Assembly (NCBI GenBank): GCA_020629315.1
Contig: JAHDDO010000005.1
Span: 78,705-140,775 of the forward strand
Origin: Saprospiraceae bacterium
GTDB taxonomy: Bacteria > Bacteroidota > Bacteroidia > Chitinophagales > Saprospiraceae
Direction: 5' to 3'
DNA: 62,071 nucleotides
Shown here: positions 36,170 to 45,208 of the stretch, piece by piece
Position numbering within the stretch: position 1 is the first letter of the stretch
Layout of the letters: each line of letters opens with the position of its first letter
Position numbers and translations under genes: made by a program
The notes under the pieces: generated by a model
Databases searched by the model: none
What the model saw: only the letters and a program-made list of their open reading frames with translations
Told to the model about the DNA's origin: nothing

Positions 36170-37615
36170 CTAGAAGTCTGAAAAAAACTGTCTTGCATTT
36201 CTATTATAATTATTCCCGACACTTCTATCATCAATACGATTATTCGATATTTCAGGTAAAGCGTCCCCATACAACTCTGTTTCCCAATTTGGGTTATTTC
36301 GTTCTCCGCGACAGGTGCTATGTAATAACAAATAGTTATTACCGCCTAAACTAGGGTTATAGAATAAGAACTTTACGTCATTTTGGTTGGTAAGGTCCAT
36401 TCGGTTATAAATCCAAATTTCATAGGGCGGTGCCGAAGGTTCATCCGTAACTACGACCTGATCATTTGGCTTACCATACTTCATAAATATATATCCACGA
36501 TCCGTTTCAAAGCCAAAGCCAACATTATCCCTATAGGTGCGATCCACTGCTTTAGCCACTTTCATATATTCATTGTAGACTATATCGGGATGCTCTAAGG
36601 ACTGATTAGAGAAGTAACTATACAAGAAATAGCGCTTAGCTTTATCACTACCTTTGTCTAGTAAATCCGATAATATTTGTTGGTTGTTTTGAGAGACTTG
36701 GGGTGTTATAGCTCGTAAAGCATACTCTAAGTCATCATCACTAAGGTCTTGAACGAATGATTCTTCAAAAATCTGATTATCATACGCATCTAGAATCAAG
36801 TCCGCATCCGGATGGTGTATTTGAAGAAATTTCTGTTTAGAGTGGATAATGTTGCGTTCTCTGTCGATCAATGCTACATCTAAATAATAAGCCCCTGATT
36901 TAAGGTTTTCAATGTCCATAGATCTAAAAAAAACGTTGCCTTTGTTAGGATCGAATTTTTCAAATCCTTGTAATGCAATTTCTTGCTCCTGCAAATGATC
37001 GAAACCTTTAAGCAATTTATACTGAATAGCTAGATCCTGAGGTTGGAAGTTAGAAGGTACATTAACTTCACCAAAAACAGCTAAACTATTTTGCACATTA
37101 GTACATAGATTGTAGGGCAAGATATCAAAGCCAAAACCATATTTGTCAAAAACATGGTCCCCTGCTTTGCCCAAATTTGCACATAAAACGATATCTGCAA
37201 TTTCAAGTGATGCCGCTTCATCTTTGACGACTAGTTCTTGGTTAAATTCAAAAGCTTGTAAGGGGTTTTCAAGATCTGTTAAGCTTATACTCATATTGTA
37301 ACTACCTGGGTCTAATGCATATCTTTTTACATCCCATAGATCTTTCTTTTCGACATCCCAAGGAGAGGAAAGGACAAATTTTTCGCCCACTTTCATTATG
37401 GAATCTTGTGTGATTAAGCATAACATCTCTACAGATGCTTGAAACTGGCCGGATTCATCAACTTTATATTGCAAATCCCTAGAAGGTATACCTGTATATA
37501 TCTCCACATATGAAGATTCTTCATTAGTAAAGATCGCTGTTTGAATAGATCCTACAAGTTGCCCGAAGGACTCAAGGCTAAAAATGAAACAAACAAAAAC
37601 GAGTATCTTTCGCAT
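36170..37615 (-). CDS. GWxTD-domain secreted protein
   Basis: About 481 residues with a signal peptide when the ATG at 37615 is used (M-R-K-I-L-V-F-V-C-F ending F-G-Q); a longer frame starts at 37657. The C-terminal third (about 370-481) has the GWxTD-type segment, F-E-T-D-R-G-Y-I-F-M-K-Y-G-K-P-N followed by the E-I-W-I-Y pattern, with GFETD in place of GWxTD. The N-terminal part is beta-rich. The family is widespread in Bacteroidota and Acidobacteriota and of unknown function. It is the first gene of the five-gene minus-strand run. Confidence 0.82.
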   Translation of the reverse strand: MRKILVFVCFIFSLESFGQLVGSIQTAIFTNEESSYVEIYTGIPSRDLQYKVDESGQFQASVEMLCLITQDSIMKVGEKFVLSSPWDVEKKDLWDVKRYALDPGSYNMSISLTDLENPLQAFEFNQELVVKDEAASLEIADIVLCANLGKAGDHVFDKYGFGFDILPYNLCTNVQNSLAVFGEVNVPSNFQPQDLAIQYKLLKGFDHLQEQEIALQGFEKFDPNKGNVFFRSMDIENLKSGAYYLDVALIDRERNIIHSKQKFLQIHHPDADLILDAYDNQIFEESFVQDLSDDDLEYALRAITPQVSQNNQQILSDLLDKGSDKAKRYFLYSYFSNQSLEHPDIVYNEYMKVAKAVDRTYRDNVGFGFETDRGYIFMKYGKPNDQVVVTDEPSAPPYEIWIYNRMDLTNQNDVKFLFYNPSLGGNNYLLLHSTCRGERNNPNWETELYGDALPEISNNRIDDRSVGNNYNRNARQFFSDF

Positions 37616-37709
37616 AACAATACTATTACGCGTTAAATATACGTGAAGCAAGCTCATTTTGAATGATTCATTTTGACAGTTTGGCTGTATTCATAGACTA
37701 AGAAAGATT

Positions 37710-38549
37710 GTGAGTCGGAAAAACATACTAATTACAGGGATATCCACAGGTTTAGGGTATGCCATGGCATCTTGTTTATTAGAAGATGGACATACTGTGA
37801 TAGGAAGTATTCGAAGCCATAATGCAGATATCGATGCCCTTAGCTCACTGTATCCCGGACGCTTGCATCTTTTAACTTTTGATGTCAGAGATAACGAAGG
37901 TATCAAATCCAATATAGAAGCCTGTTTAGCTGATCTAGGTTCTTTAGATGTTCTGATAAATAATGCAGGTATAGTCGTACCTGGGCCTTTAGAAACCATG
38001 AAAATTGAGGGTTTTAAAAAACAAATGGATGTGAATGTTACTAGTATTTTTAGTGTAACCAATGCATGTATTCCATTCCTAAAGAAGTCTAGTCAGTCCA
38101 AGATCATAAATATGAGTTCGGTATCCGGCATCATTTCCAATCCGTTTTTAGGGGCCTATTGTATTTCTAAACATGCTGTAGAAAGTCTAAGTGATATCTA
38201 TAGAAGAGAACTTCTCCCATGGGATATAGATGTAGTTATGCTTCAACCAGGACCTATAAAATCTGCTATTTGGAAAAAGTCTATAGATCAGATGGCTGAT
38301 GTTTCAGCAGGGCCTTATGCACCCTATTGGAAAAGTGCTACATCCTTGGTACATAAAACCGAAAAGAAAGCTTTGGATCCAACTGTTATTACCAACTTGG
38401 TCAAGAAGATCATTCGCCAGAAAAAGAGCAAAACAAGATATATCGTACATAGAAACCCGCTTATGATTCGTTTGGTTGCTTATTGGTTGCCAGACCGATG
38501 GTTTGATGCTATGATTAAAAAACAGTACCGTAAAATCCTTGAAAAATGA
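37710..38549 (+). CDS. Short-chain dehydrogenase/reductase
   Basis: 279 residues. Cofactor motif T-G-I-S-T-G-L-G at residues 9-16, the N-N-A-G motif, and the catalytic Y150-C-I-S-K154 with the upstream Ser in M-S-S-V-S-G. The C-terminal 60 residues form a longer tail ending in basic residues. The start is GTG at 37710; no ATG lies upstream in frame. The end overlaps the M1 peptidase start by ATGA (38546-38549), so the two are translationally coupled. The substrate is unknown, perhaps a lipid or retinol-like alcohol by resemblance to classical SDRs. Confidence 0.88.
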   Translation: MSRKNILITGISTGLGYAMASCLLEDGHTVIGSIRSHNADIDALSSLYPGRLHLLTFDVRDNEGIKSNIEACLADLGSLDVLINNAGIVVPGPLETMKIEGFKKQMDVNVTSIFSVTNACIPFLKKSSQSKIINMSSVSGIISNPFLGAYCISKHAVESLSDIYRRELLPWDIDVVMLQPGPIKSAIWKKSIDQMADVSAGPYAPYWKSATSLVHKTEKKALDPTVITNLVKKIIRQKKSKTRYIVHRNPLMIRLVAYWLPDRWFDAMIKKQYRKILEK

Positions 38550-40201
38550 GTAGACTAGTTCTTCTGACTTTCATATTAATTCTTGGATGCTATAGTTTGA
38601 ACGCCCAGCATGATCATGCTCACCATTGGGGTCATCACCATTTTACTAAAGCAGATAGTCTTCGTGGCGCCTTACGAACAGAGCGGACCTGTTTTGATGT
38701 TCACCATTATGATTTACACATTCATTTTGATTTTGATAAGCAATATATCAGTGGATACGTCGACATGTCGTATGAGATGCTAACAGATTCTAAGCTCCTG
38801 CAATTAGATCTCTTTGAAAATATGATTATCGACTCCATTGTGTATCAAGATCATTCGCTTCAATACCGCAGAGTAGCAAATGCTGTTTTTATAGACGCTA
38901 GCTCCATGACTGCTGAAGCGAATCACACATTGCGAGTACATTATCAAGGCTGCCCAAAAGAGGCAGTAGACCCACCTTGGGATGGCGGATTTAGTTGGGA
39001 CAAAGATGAATTAGATAGACTATGGTTGAGTGTTTCTTGCGAGGGATTGGGTGCGTCCAGCTGGTGGCCCAACAAAGACCATTTGTCCGATGAGCCAGAT
39101 AGTATGGATTTGCATTTCCATTTGCCATCAGGTATAGATTGTGTATCTAATGGAAGACTTATAACTCACGATAGTAAGGAAGAACAACAGTATTATCATT
39201 ATTCAATAAAACATCCTATAAACAACTACAATGTCACTTTCTACGTAGGTCAGTATGCTGGATTTTCAATGCCCTATTATGGTCTTGATGGAGATAGTAT
39301 GCGTCTTTCTTATTTCGTGCTTGACTATAACCTAAGTAAGGCCTTAGACCATTTTAAACAAGTCAATGGTGTTCTTGAAGCTTATGAATATTATCTAGGG
39401 CCATATCCATTTCCAAAAGATGGTTTCAAGATGGTGGAAGCCCCATATTTAGGCATGGAGCATCAAGGTGCTATTGCATATGGAAATAAATATATGCGCG
39501 GCTATTTAGGTGGTTTAATCCCACGAGACCAGGATTGGGATTACATTATAGTGCATGAATTGGGGCATGAGTATTTTGGGAATAGTATAAGCTGCAGTGA
39601 TCATGCTGACATGTGGATTCATGAATCATTTACAACGTATTTAGAAGCTCTATATGTAGAATATCACTGGGGATATGAAGCATCTCTTGACCATTTAGAG
39701 CAAGAACGCATATTTGTTAATAAAGATCCAATCATAGGCCCAAAAGACGTAAATTTTACGGAATGGGACGGGTCTGACCACTATTTCAAGGGAAGCTGGG
39801 TATTACATACGCTACGAAATGTGGTCAACAATGATCCGCTTTGGTTTGCTTGTTTAAAAGCTTTATATGAAAAATTTGCTTATTCTGTAGTGTCAAATGA
39901 AGATATCTTCGATTTCTTAGAAGACTATTTAGACAAAGATCTTAGTTTGTTTTTCAAGCAGTATTTATACACACCAGACATACCTGTCTTACATATAGAA
40001 TCTTTGAAGTTAGGGAATAGCAAGGTTAGCTTTGAGGCTAGATGGGAACAGGTGATTGAAGGGTTTAATATGCCCTTAGTTTGCAGTAGCATCGGAGAGC
40101 AACAAATCGTAGTTACCGATCAATGGCAAACGTTTGAATTGGATATGAGTAAAAAGGAATTCGAGATTGACCTGAATAATTATTTAATAATCCGCCAATA
40201 A
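38546..40201 (+). CDS. M1-family zinc aminopeptidase, exported
   Basis: 551 residues. Zinc motif H337-E-L-G-H341 with the third ligand E360 (H-E-x2-H-x18-E), and the GxMEN-equivalent G-M-E-H-Q near residue 309. The N-terminus is a signal sequence that may end in a lipobox (I-L-G-C15) or be cleaved after N-A-Q. It is followed by a His-rich stretch (H-D-H-A-H-H-W-G-H-H-H) that could bind metal. Lacking the C-terminal HEAT-like domain of PepN, it ends soon after the catalytic and helical regions. It is coupled to the SDR gene and followed by a strong terminator. Confidence 0.9.
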   Translation: MSRLVLLTFILILGCYSLNAQHDHAHHWGHHHFTKADSLRGALRTERTCFDVHHYDLHIHFDFDKQYISGYVDMSYEMLTDSKLLQLDLFENMIIDSIVYQDHSLQYRRVANAVFIDASSMTAEANHTLRVHYQGCPKEAVDPPWDGGFSWDKDELDRLWLSVSCEGLGASSWWPNKDHLSDEPDSMDLHFHLPSGIDCVSNGRLITHDSKEEQQYYHYSIKHPINNYNVTFYVGQYAGFSMPYYGLDGDSMRLSYFVLDYNLSKALDHFKQVNGVLEAYEYYLGPYPFPKDGFKMVEAPYLGMEHQGAIAYGNKYMRGYLGGLIPRDQDWDYIIVHELGHEYFGNSISCSDHADMWIHESFTTYLEALYVEYHWGYEASLDHLEQERIFVNKDPIIGPKDVNFTEWDGSDHYFKGSWVLHTLRNVVNNDPLWFACLKALYEKFAYSVVSNEDIFDFLEDYLDKDLSLFFKQYLYTPDIPVLHIESLKLGNSKVSFEARWEQVIEGFNMPLVCSSIGEQQIVVTDQWQTFELDMSKKEFEIDLNNYLIIRQ

Positions 40202-40202
40202 A

Positions 40203-40226
40203 AAAAGCCTTCTTTCGAAGGCTTTT
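40203..40226. terminator. Bidirectional rho-independent terminator
   Basis: A perfect 10-bp stem AAAAGCCTTC/GAAGGCTTTT with loop TTTC lies between the peptidase stop and the convergent rplS stop. Flanking A and T runs allow it to work in both directions. Confidence 0.9.
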
Positions 40227-40230
40227 ATAT

Positions 40231-40584
40231 TTACTTGAATATCTTTCTTTCTTTGATCTTGCTTTTCTTACCTACCACATCTCTAAGGTAATACAGCTTA
40301 GCTCTCCTTACCTTACCTCTTTTAAGAACTTCAATTTCATTGATAATAGGACTTGAGAATGGGAATATCCGCTCTACGCCTACTCCATTTGAAATCTTTC
40401 GAACGGTAAACGTTTTAGTAGCACCAGTTCCGTTTATCTGGATTACATCACCTTTAAATTTCTGCACTCTTTCTTTTGCACCCTCCTTAATTGTATAGGC
40501 AACTGATATATTATCACCAGGTCTGAAGGCAGGTAGATCCTTAGCTGGTGTCATTTGTTCGTGTACGTAATTTATTAAATCCAT
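40231..40584 (-). CDS. rplS: 50S ribosomal protein L19
   Basis: 117 residues, basic. The [13 protein letters not shown] start region, [10 protein letters not shown], the [16 protein letters not shown] signature and the final [10 protein letters not shown] segment identify L19. It sits alone, not next to trmD, rpsP or rimM. The terminator at 40203-40226 ends the transcript. Confidence 0.97.
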   Translation of the reverse strand: MDLINYVHEQMTPAKDLPAFRPGDNISVAYTIKEGAKERVQKFKGDVIQINGTGATKTFTVRKISNGVGVERIFPFSSPIINEIEVLKRGKVRRAKLYYLRDVVGKKSKIKERKIFK

Positions 40585-40643
40585 TTTACTATGTATTAAA
40601 GCGGCTGCAAAGATAGCACTTTATATTAAAATATCCACCAAAG

Positions 40644-42899
40644 TTATCGCAATAGCGTAACTTTTCCTCTACCTTCTACTAACTTGTTTCTAGCACCCAC
40701 AAATTTATAGGTATAAACATAAACGCCAGACGGTGATGGATCGCCCGTATTAAACTTTCTGCCATCCCAACCTTCATTAGGATCTGTGGTCGAAAATATC
40801 ATTTCTCCCCAGCGGTTCCAGACGTTTAATTCATATTCTGCCAATCCATCTACAACACCTTTACCTTTGAAGGTTTCATTATTTCCGTCAAAATTAGGCG
40901 TAAAAGCATTAGGGAAGAAATAACGAGAAAGAGGTTCAACATCTACAAATCGAACCAATGTATCTGTACAACCTGACTCATGAAAGGTAACTAATTGGAT
41001 TCTGTGAGTTCCAGTATCTTGAAATTCATATGTTGGATTTTGTAGTTGGGAAAATCCTTCTGATCCAAATGACCATTGCCATGCTACCCCATCCAGTGAC
41101 ATATCGGTAAAATCGACTGTTTTATTAAGAGAATTTAGCTCCTTAGGTTCATAATCAAAATCCGCAATTGGTCCTTCTTTTACTGTGATCCAGTTTGTGA
41201 ACGTAGCTGCTGTTTTACAATCTAAGGGTGATATAATTTCAATAGTGATGGTATATGTACCCGGATTATTAAAGACATGACTTGGGCTGATAACATTGGA
41301 TGTTTCTCCATCGCCAAAGGTCCAAGTAATATCATATGTTTCATCAATGGGTGTGGTTAAATTAGTAAATACAATATCGGCAGGCGCACAACCAATGAAG
41401 GCATTAGGCTCGACTATAACTGTATTGGGTGCCGGAAAGTACTCTACAATATCAGTGACTGTATCTTTACATTCATTAGTATCTGTTACTATAAGTCTGG
41501 CCAACTTATTTCCTGGAGTTCCATAGGTAAAGGCAGGATTCTGAACACTTGACTCCCCTTCTCCGAAATCCCAATCCCATGATACTAGATTATCTGCGCC
41601 AGTCGTCGATAAATCAGTAAATTCTACGGGGCCAGCAATACATGTGTCATAAAGAAATGCAAATTCACCTTCAATAGAAGGGTAAACACCAACAGTAATA
41701 TAGGCTGTATCAGCACATTCAGTGCCTTTATTCAATATCATGGTGCCATCATATTCTCCTACATCAGGAAAGGTCACAGAGACGTCTCTAGTATCAAAGG
41801 TGTCCATTTGCCCATTTATATCAAAAACCCATTCGTAAGAGATAATGTCTGATATTTTAGTGCTGTTATTAACTATATCGACGGTGGTCTCACCACAGGA
41901 TCTAATAAAATATTCTTGTACACCAATTTCTGCGGAACTAGCTATTTCGGCAAATACAGTAGGTTCGCACGGAAAGGCATTAAATTGGAAGTCACGACTA
42001 ACCTCTCCTATTTTCACTCCATCTCTATATTCTTCTACACAAAGGCCGACCGTAAACTGACCAAGCATATTGGGCGTACCTGTAATCACACCTGTATTTA
42101 AATCTATATCCACTAAGGGATCACCGCCTAATGGAAATTGGGCCGTATAATTTGGCGCTAAGAAAACGACTGGATCATACGGTGGTGGACAGTTTTGAGG
42201 CGCTGGCTGTACTCCCGTACATGAATTTGCATTACCTGGGGTAGTCGACCCATCTGTACCTCCTGATGCGATCGGGTTACAAAACCTATATACTAAAGAA
42301 TCACCATCAGGATCAGTAAAAGATTGATCCACATTTAATGGGAATCCATTACAAATAAAGATGGGCGGGAAACTGTTGGCCACTGGATTACTATTACATA
42401 AGTCCTGCGCTAAAGGTAAAATCTCTACCGTTAAAGCAATCCCAGTCTCACCCGGTGCCAAAATGTTATTGATTGTCATATTTCGACAGCAACGCTGATA
42501 CGAAATCATGTATGCTTGATTAATCTTGGGTAAGTTGTTTATAGGAAAACGGTAATTGCACGTTTCTACACCCACGTCTTCTGTTGGCTCATCTAAACAA
42601 GGATCATCATTAGGAATCACGGGTGTTGGAGGGCCTAAAAGGGTTGTGGGTAGGTTCTGCACATGCGACCAGGAGCCATCTACATTCTGGCTATATAAAC
42701 CGAATGTAGGACTGCCATCGCACGGCGCACCATTAGTCTCCGTATCTCTATATAATAAACAGGTAATTTCGAGGTTTATCGTACCATCGCCATTATCACC
42801 TAGGCATTCATAATAAATGGTTCCACCTACAATGTGTGTAGCCATTAAATATATTGGGGAGCAGAAAAGAATGAAGCTAAAAAGGAAGTTTCTTTTCAT
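40644..42899 (-). CDS. PKD-repeat surface protein with T9SS type B sorting domain
   Basis: 751 residues. Signal peptide (about 1-20). Residues 20-310 form a Cys-rich N-terminal domain (H-I-V-G-G-T-I-Y-Y-E-C-L-G, S-Y-Q-R-C-C-R-N) also present in the next gene. About four PKD-type domains follow (about 320-645, for example W-D-F-G-E-G and W-T-F-G-D-G), then the gliding-motility-type CHU_C domain (about 655-751) with F-F-P-N-A-F-T-P-N-F-D-G-N-N and a final G-K-V-T-L-L-R. It should be exported by T9SS and attached to the surface. It follows its paralogue by 114 bp. Role as adhesin is inferred. Confidence 0.9.
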   Translation of the reverse strand: MKRNFLFSFILFCSPIYLMATHIVGGTIYYECLGDNGDGTINLEITCLLYRDTETNGAPCDGSPTFGLYSQNVDGSWSHVQNLPTTLLGPPTPVIPNDDPCLDEPTEDVGVETCNYRFPINNLPKINQAYMISYQRCCRNMTINNILAPGETGIALTVEILPLAQDLCNSNPVANSFPPIFICNGFPLNVDQSFTDPDGDSLVYRFCNPIASGGTDGSTTPGNANSCTGVQPAPQNCPPPYDPVVFLAPNYTAQFPLGGDPLVDIDLNTGVITGTPNMLGQFTVGLCVEEYRDGVKIGEVSRDFQFNAFPCEPTVFAEIASSAEIGVQEYFIRSCGETTVDIVNNSTKISDIISYEWVFDINGQMDTFDTRDVSVTFPDVGEYDGTMILNKGTECADTAYITVGVYPSIEGEFAFLYDTCIAGPVEFTDLSTTGADNLVSWDWDFGEGESSVQNPAFTYGTPGNKLARLIVTDTNECKDTVTDIVEYFPAPNTVIVEPNAFIGCAPADIVFTNLTTPIDETYDITWTFGDGETSNVISPSHVFNNPGTYTITIEIISPLDCKTAATFTNWITVKEGPIADFDYEPKELNSLNKTVDFTDMSLDGVAWQWSFGSEGFSQLQNPTYEFQDTGTHRIQLVTFHESGCTDTLVRFVDVEPLSRYFFPNAFTPNFDGNNETFKGKGVVDGLAEYELNVWNRWGEMIFSTTDPNEGWDGRKFNTGDPSPSGVYVYTYKFVGARNKLVEGRGKVTLLR

Positions 42900-43013
42900 A
42901 AGTCGTTTGGATGTTCTGTAAAGTTACGGGTAAATAAGTAAAATCCGTATTTAAAACGGCCTCCGATGTCTTCTATTTCAATAAAAAGGAAGAATTGTCT
43001 CTATTTATATGTT

Positions 43014-44522
43014 TTATTTAAGTAGACTAATATTGCCTCTTTTTTCTTCACTTGATCTATTTGGGTATTTGTAGTTCAGGGTATACACATACACACCTTG
43101 TTGATGTTTAGTACCTCCCTTAGTATTCCCCTCCCACAATATGCCTGGATTATCAGTTTCAAAAATGAGTTCACCCCATCTATTCCAAATTTGCAAAGAG
43201 AATTCTTCAAAATCTTGATTCAAGGCTACCACACCAAAAGCATCATTTTTCCCATCTCCATTTGGACTGAATGCATTCGGCACAAAAACATCGAATATGT
43301 CATTTACCTTATCATCCAATACCTCTATATCAATCAGTATTACTTGTTCGCAGCTGGTCCCTGCGCTTACTGTCAAAACTAGCTGGTATATACCTGCTTC
43401 CTCAAAGGTCCAAGAGAAGGAATTAGTAAACTCCGTTATTGTATTTGATCCTAAATCTAAGGCCCAAATGTGACCAGCAAAAGCATCTCCAGAGTCATTC
43501 GTTATGGTGAATTCTTGATTTACCTCTATCTGATAAATTGGATCACCCCCTTCTGCATTTGAAGAGAGCGTCACCTCTTGTAAACCTTCGCAAGCAATAG
43601 ATGTAATAGCCATTTGCCGTCGGACACTTCCAATCCATACCCCGTCTCTATACTCATCAATGCATACGGCTAACATATACTGTCCGATGGCATTAATTAC
43701 CCCAGAAATAATACCAGTGGTAGCACCAATACTAATGGCAGGATCTGAAGGAATTGGAAAATCACTTGAAAAAGGCGATGCAAAAACTACTGGGTCAAAG
43801 GGGGGAACACACAATGCAGGTGTAGGCATAATGCCATTACAAGATCCAGGATCACCAGGAATGCTTGCTCCTTCTGGTCCTCCGGCTTCTAAGGGTGCAC
43901 ATAGAGTATATACTAGTGAATCTCCATCAGCATCAATAGCAGACATATCGTACTCTATGGATCCACCTGCACAAAATAATTTAATAGGCTCGTTAGTGAT
44001 AATCGGACTGGAGTTACATGTATTTTGAGCTTGGGATGTAATGATCGAATTGAGTGCTATCCCAGTATCTTCAGGAGCCATTACATTTTGGATTGTATTT
44101 GCTAAGCAACAGCGTTGATACGCTATTTGATAATTAAAATCAATTATAGGAAGGTTTTCAATCTCAAAGACATACTCACACAGCTCGAGACATTCTCCAG
44201 CTGGTAAGGATGAATCTAAACACGAATCCAATTCCATCCCTGCCAATGCAACTACATCTGGTACTGTCTCATTACCAACAATACTCACAAAATGCCAATC
44301 GCCATCTGCTTGTTCTTCGTAGAGTCCAAAATCAAATTGAAAGTCACATAAAGCTCCTGAACTAAAATTATCTCTAAAAACCCGGCATGTTACTTCTATA
44401 TCTATAGTATTATCCGTGTTAATACCCAAGCAGGCATATGTTATGTCTCCTCCTAAAATATGCGCTGAAAAAAGACTAGAATAACATTGGACAAAAAACA
44501 AAAGGAGTATGGACGTTCTCAT
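43014..44522 (-). CDS. Shorter paralogue: Cys-rich surface protein with T9SS type B sorting domain
   Basis: 502 residues. Same layout as the 751-residue neighbour but with one central Ig/PKD-like domain instead of four: signal peptide, Cys-rich domain (H-I-L-G-G-D-I-T-Y-A-C-L-G and A-Y-Q-R-C-C-L), then F-V-P-N-A-F-S-P-N-G-D-G-K-N and the terminal G-N-I-S-L-L-K. The N-terminal domains are clearly related by position of cysteines and by the R-C-C and P-F-D-P-V-V-F segments. The pair most likely arose by tandem duplication followed by gain or loss of PKD domains. Confidence 0.9.
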   Translation of the reverse strand: MRTSILLLFFVQCYSSLFSAHILGGDITYACLGINTDNTIDIEVTCRVFRDNFSSGALCDFQFDFGLYEEQADGDWHFVSIVGNETVPDVVALAGMELDSCLDSSLPAGECLELCEYVFEIENLPIIDFNYQIAYQRCCLANTIQNVMAPEDTGIALNSIITSQAQNTCNSSPIITNEPIKLFCAGGSIEYDMSAIDADGDSLVYTLCAPLEAGGPEGASIPGDPGSCNGIMPTPALCVPPFDPVVFASPFSSDFPIPSDPAISIGATTGIISGVINAIGQYMLAVCIDEYRDGVWIGSVRRQMAITSIACEGLQEVTLSSNAEGGDPIYQIEVNQEFTITNDSGDAFAGHIWALDLGSNTITEFTNSFSWTFEEAGIYQLVLTVSAGTSCEQVILIDIEVLDDKVNDIFDVFVPNAFSPNGDGKNDAFGVVALNQDFEEFSLQIWNRWGELIFETDNPGILWEGNTKGGTKHQQGVYVYTLNYKYPNRSSEEKRGNISLLK

Positions 44523-44618
44523 AGTTGTTCTAAAGTTTTAATGATTAATATACTAATTCTATAAGCCAATAACGTTAATGTGTGTATTTGTGATATTTAA
44601 TCCTAACCATTTTTAATC

Positions 44619-45206
44619 ATGAGTCAAGTGTATCTTGATGAGGCTGAGGTAGTTAAAACCATTGATGCCTTGCGAAAAGGTCGAACCGCATTGATCCCAA
44701 GTGACACTATTTGGGGGATTTCTTGTGATGCGCATAACAGTGCGGCTGTAGATCAAATTCGAAATATAAAGGGTTCTGCCCCTGATAAAAGTTTTATAAT
44801 CCTGGTATCTAATCTTCAGATGCTTAAGGAGTACATCATCAATGTTCATCCTAGAGTTGAGACCTTGCTTAGCTTTTATGATAAACCGACTAGCTGTATA
44901 TATGAAGCTTCTGAATATGCACCTAAACACCTATTGGAAAATCAAAAAACCATAGGTATTCGTTGGGTTAGAGATGGCGTCATTGCAGATATAGTAGAAC
45001 GTTTTGGAAAAGCCATTGTATCGACCAGCGCTAATTTTACAGGTGATCCTTTCCCTTCTTCGTATAATGACATACCCAAAAGATTATTAGATAAAATAGA
45101 TTTTCTTCCAGAAATCATTGAATCTGAAAAAGGAAAGAAAATGGGCACGCCAAGCGTAATCATCAGTTTTGATAAAGATGGCGAACTTATATTTTTAAGA
45201 AGCTAA
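44619..45206 (+). CDS. YrdC/Sua5-domain protein (threonylcarbamoyl-AMP synthase family)
   Basis: 195 residues with the YrdC fold: A-L-I-P-S-D-T-I-W-G-I-S (residues 24-35) and S-T-S-A-N-F near residue 135. Enzymes of this family make threonylcarbamoyl-AMP for tRNA t6A. The family's K-x-R-P-x-x-K segment reads K51-G-S-A-P-D-K57 here, so the conserved Arg is Ser. It may be the paralogous, diverged member of the family rather than the main TsaC. The gene is 96 bp from the divergent surface protein gene, and its stop is 2 bp from the convergent PiT-like gene. Confidence 0.82.
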   Translation: MSQVYLDEAEVVKTIDALRKGRTALIPSDTIWGISCDAHNSAAVDQIRNIKGSAPDKSFIILVSNLQMLKEYIINVHPRVETLLSFYDKPTSCIYEASEYAPKHLLENQKTIGIRWVRDGVIADIVERFGKAIVSTSANFTGDPFPSSYNDIPKRLLDKIDFLPEIIESEKGKKMGTPSVIISFDKDGELIFLRS

Positions 45207-45208
45207 TC

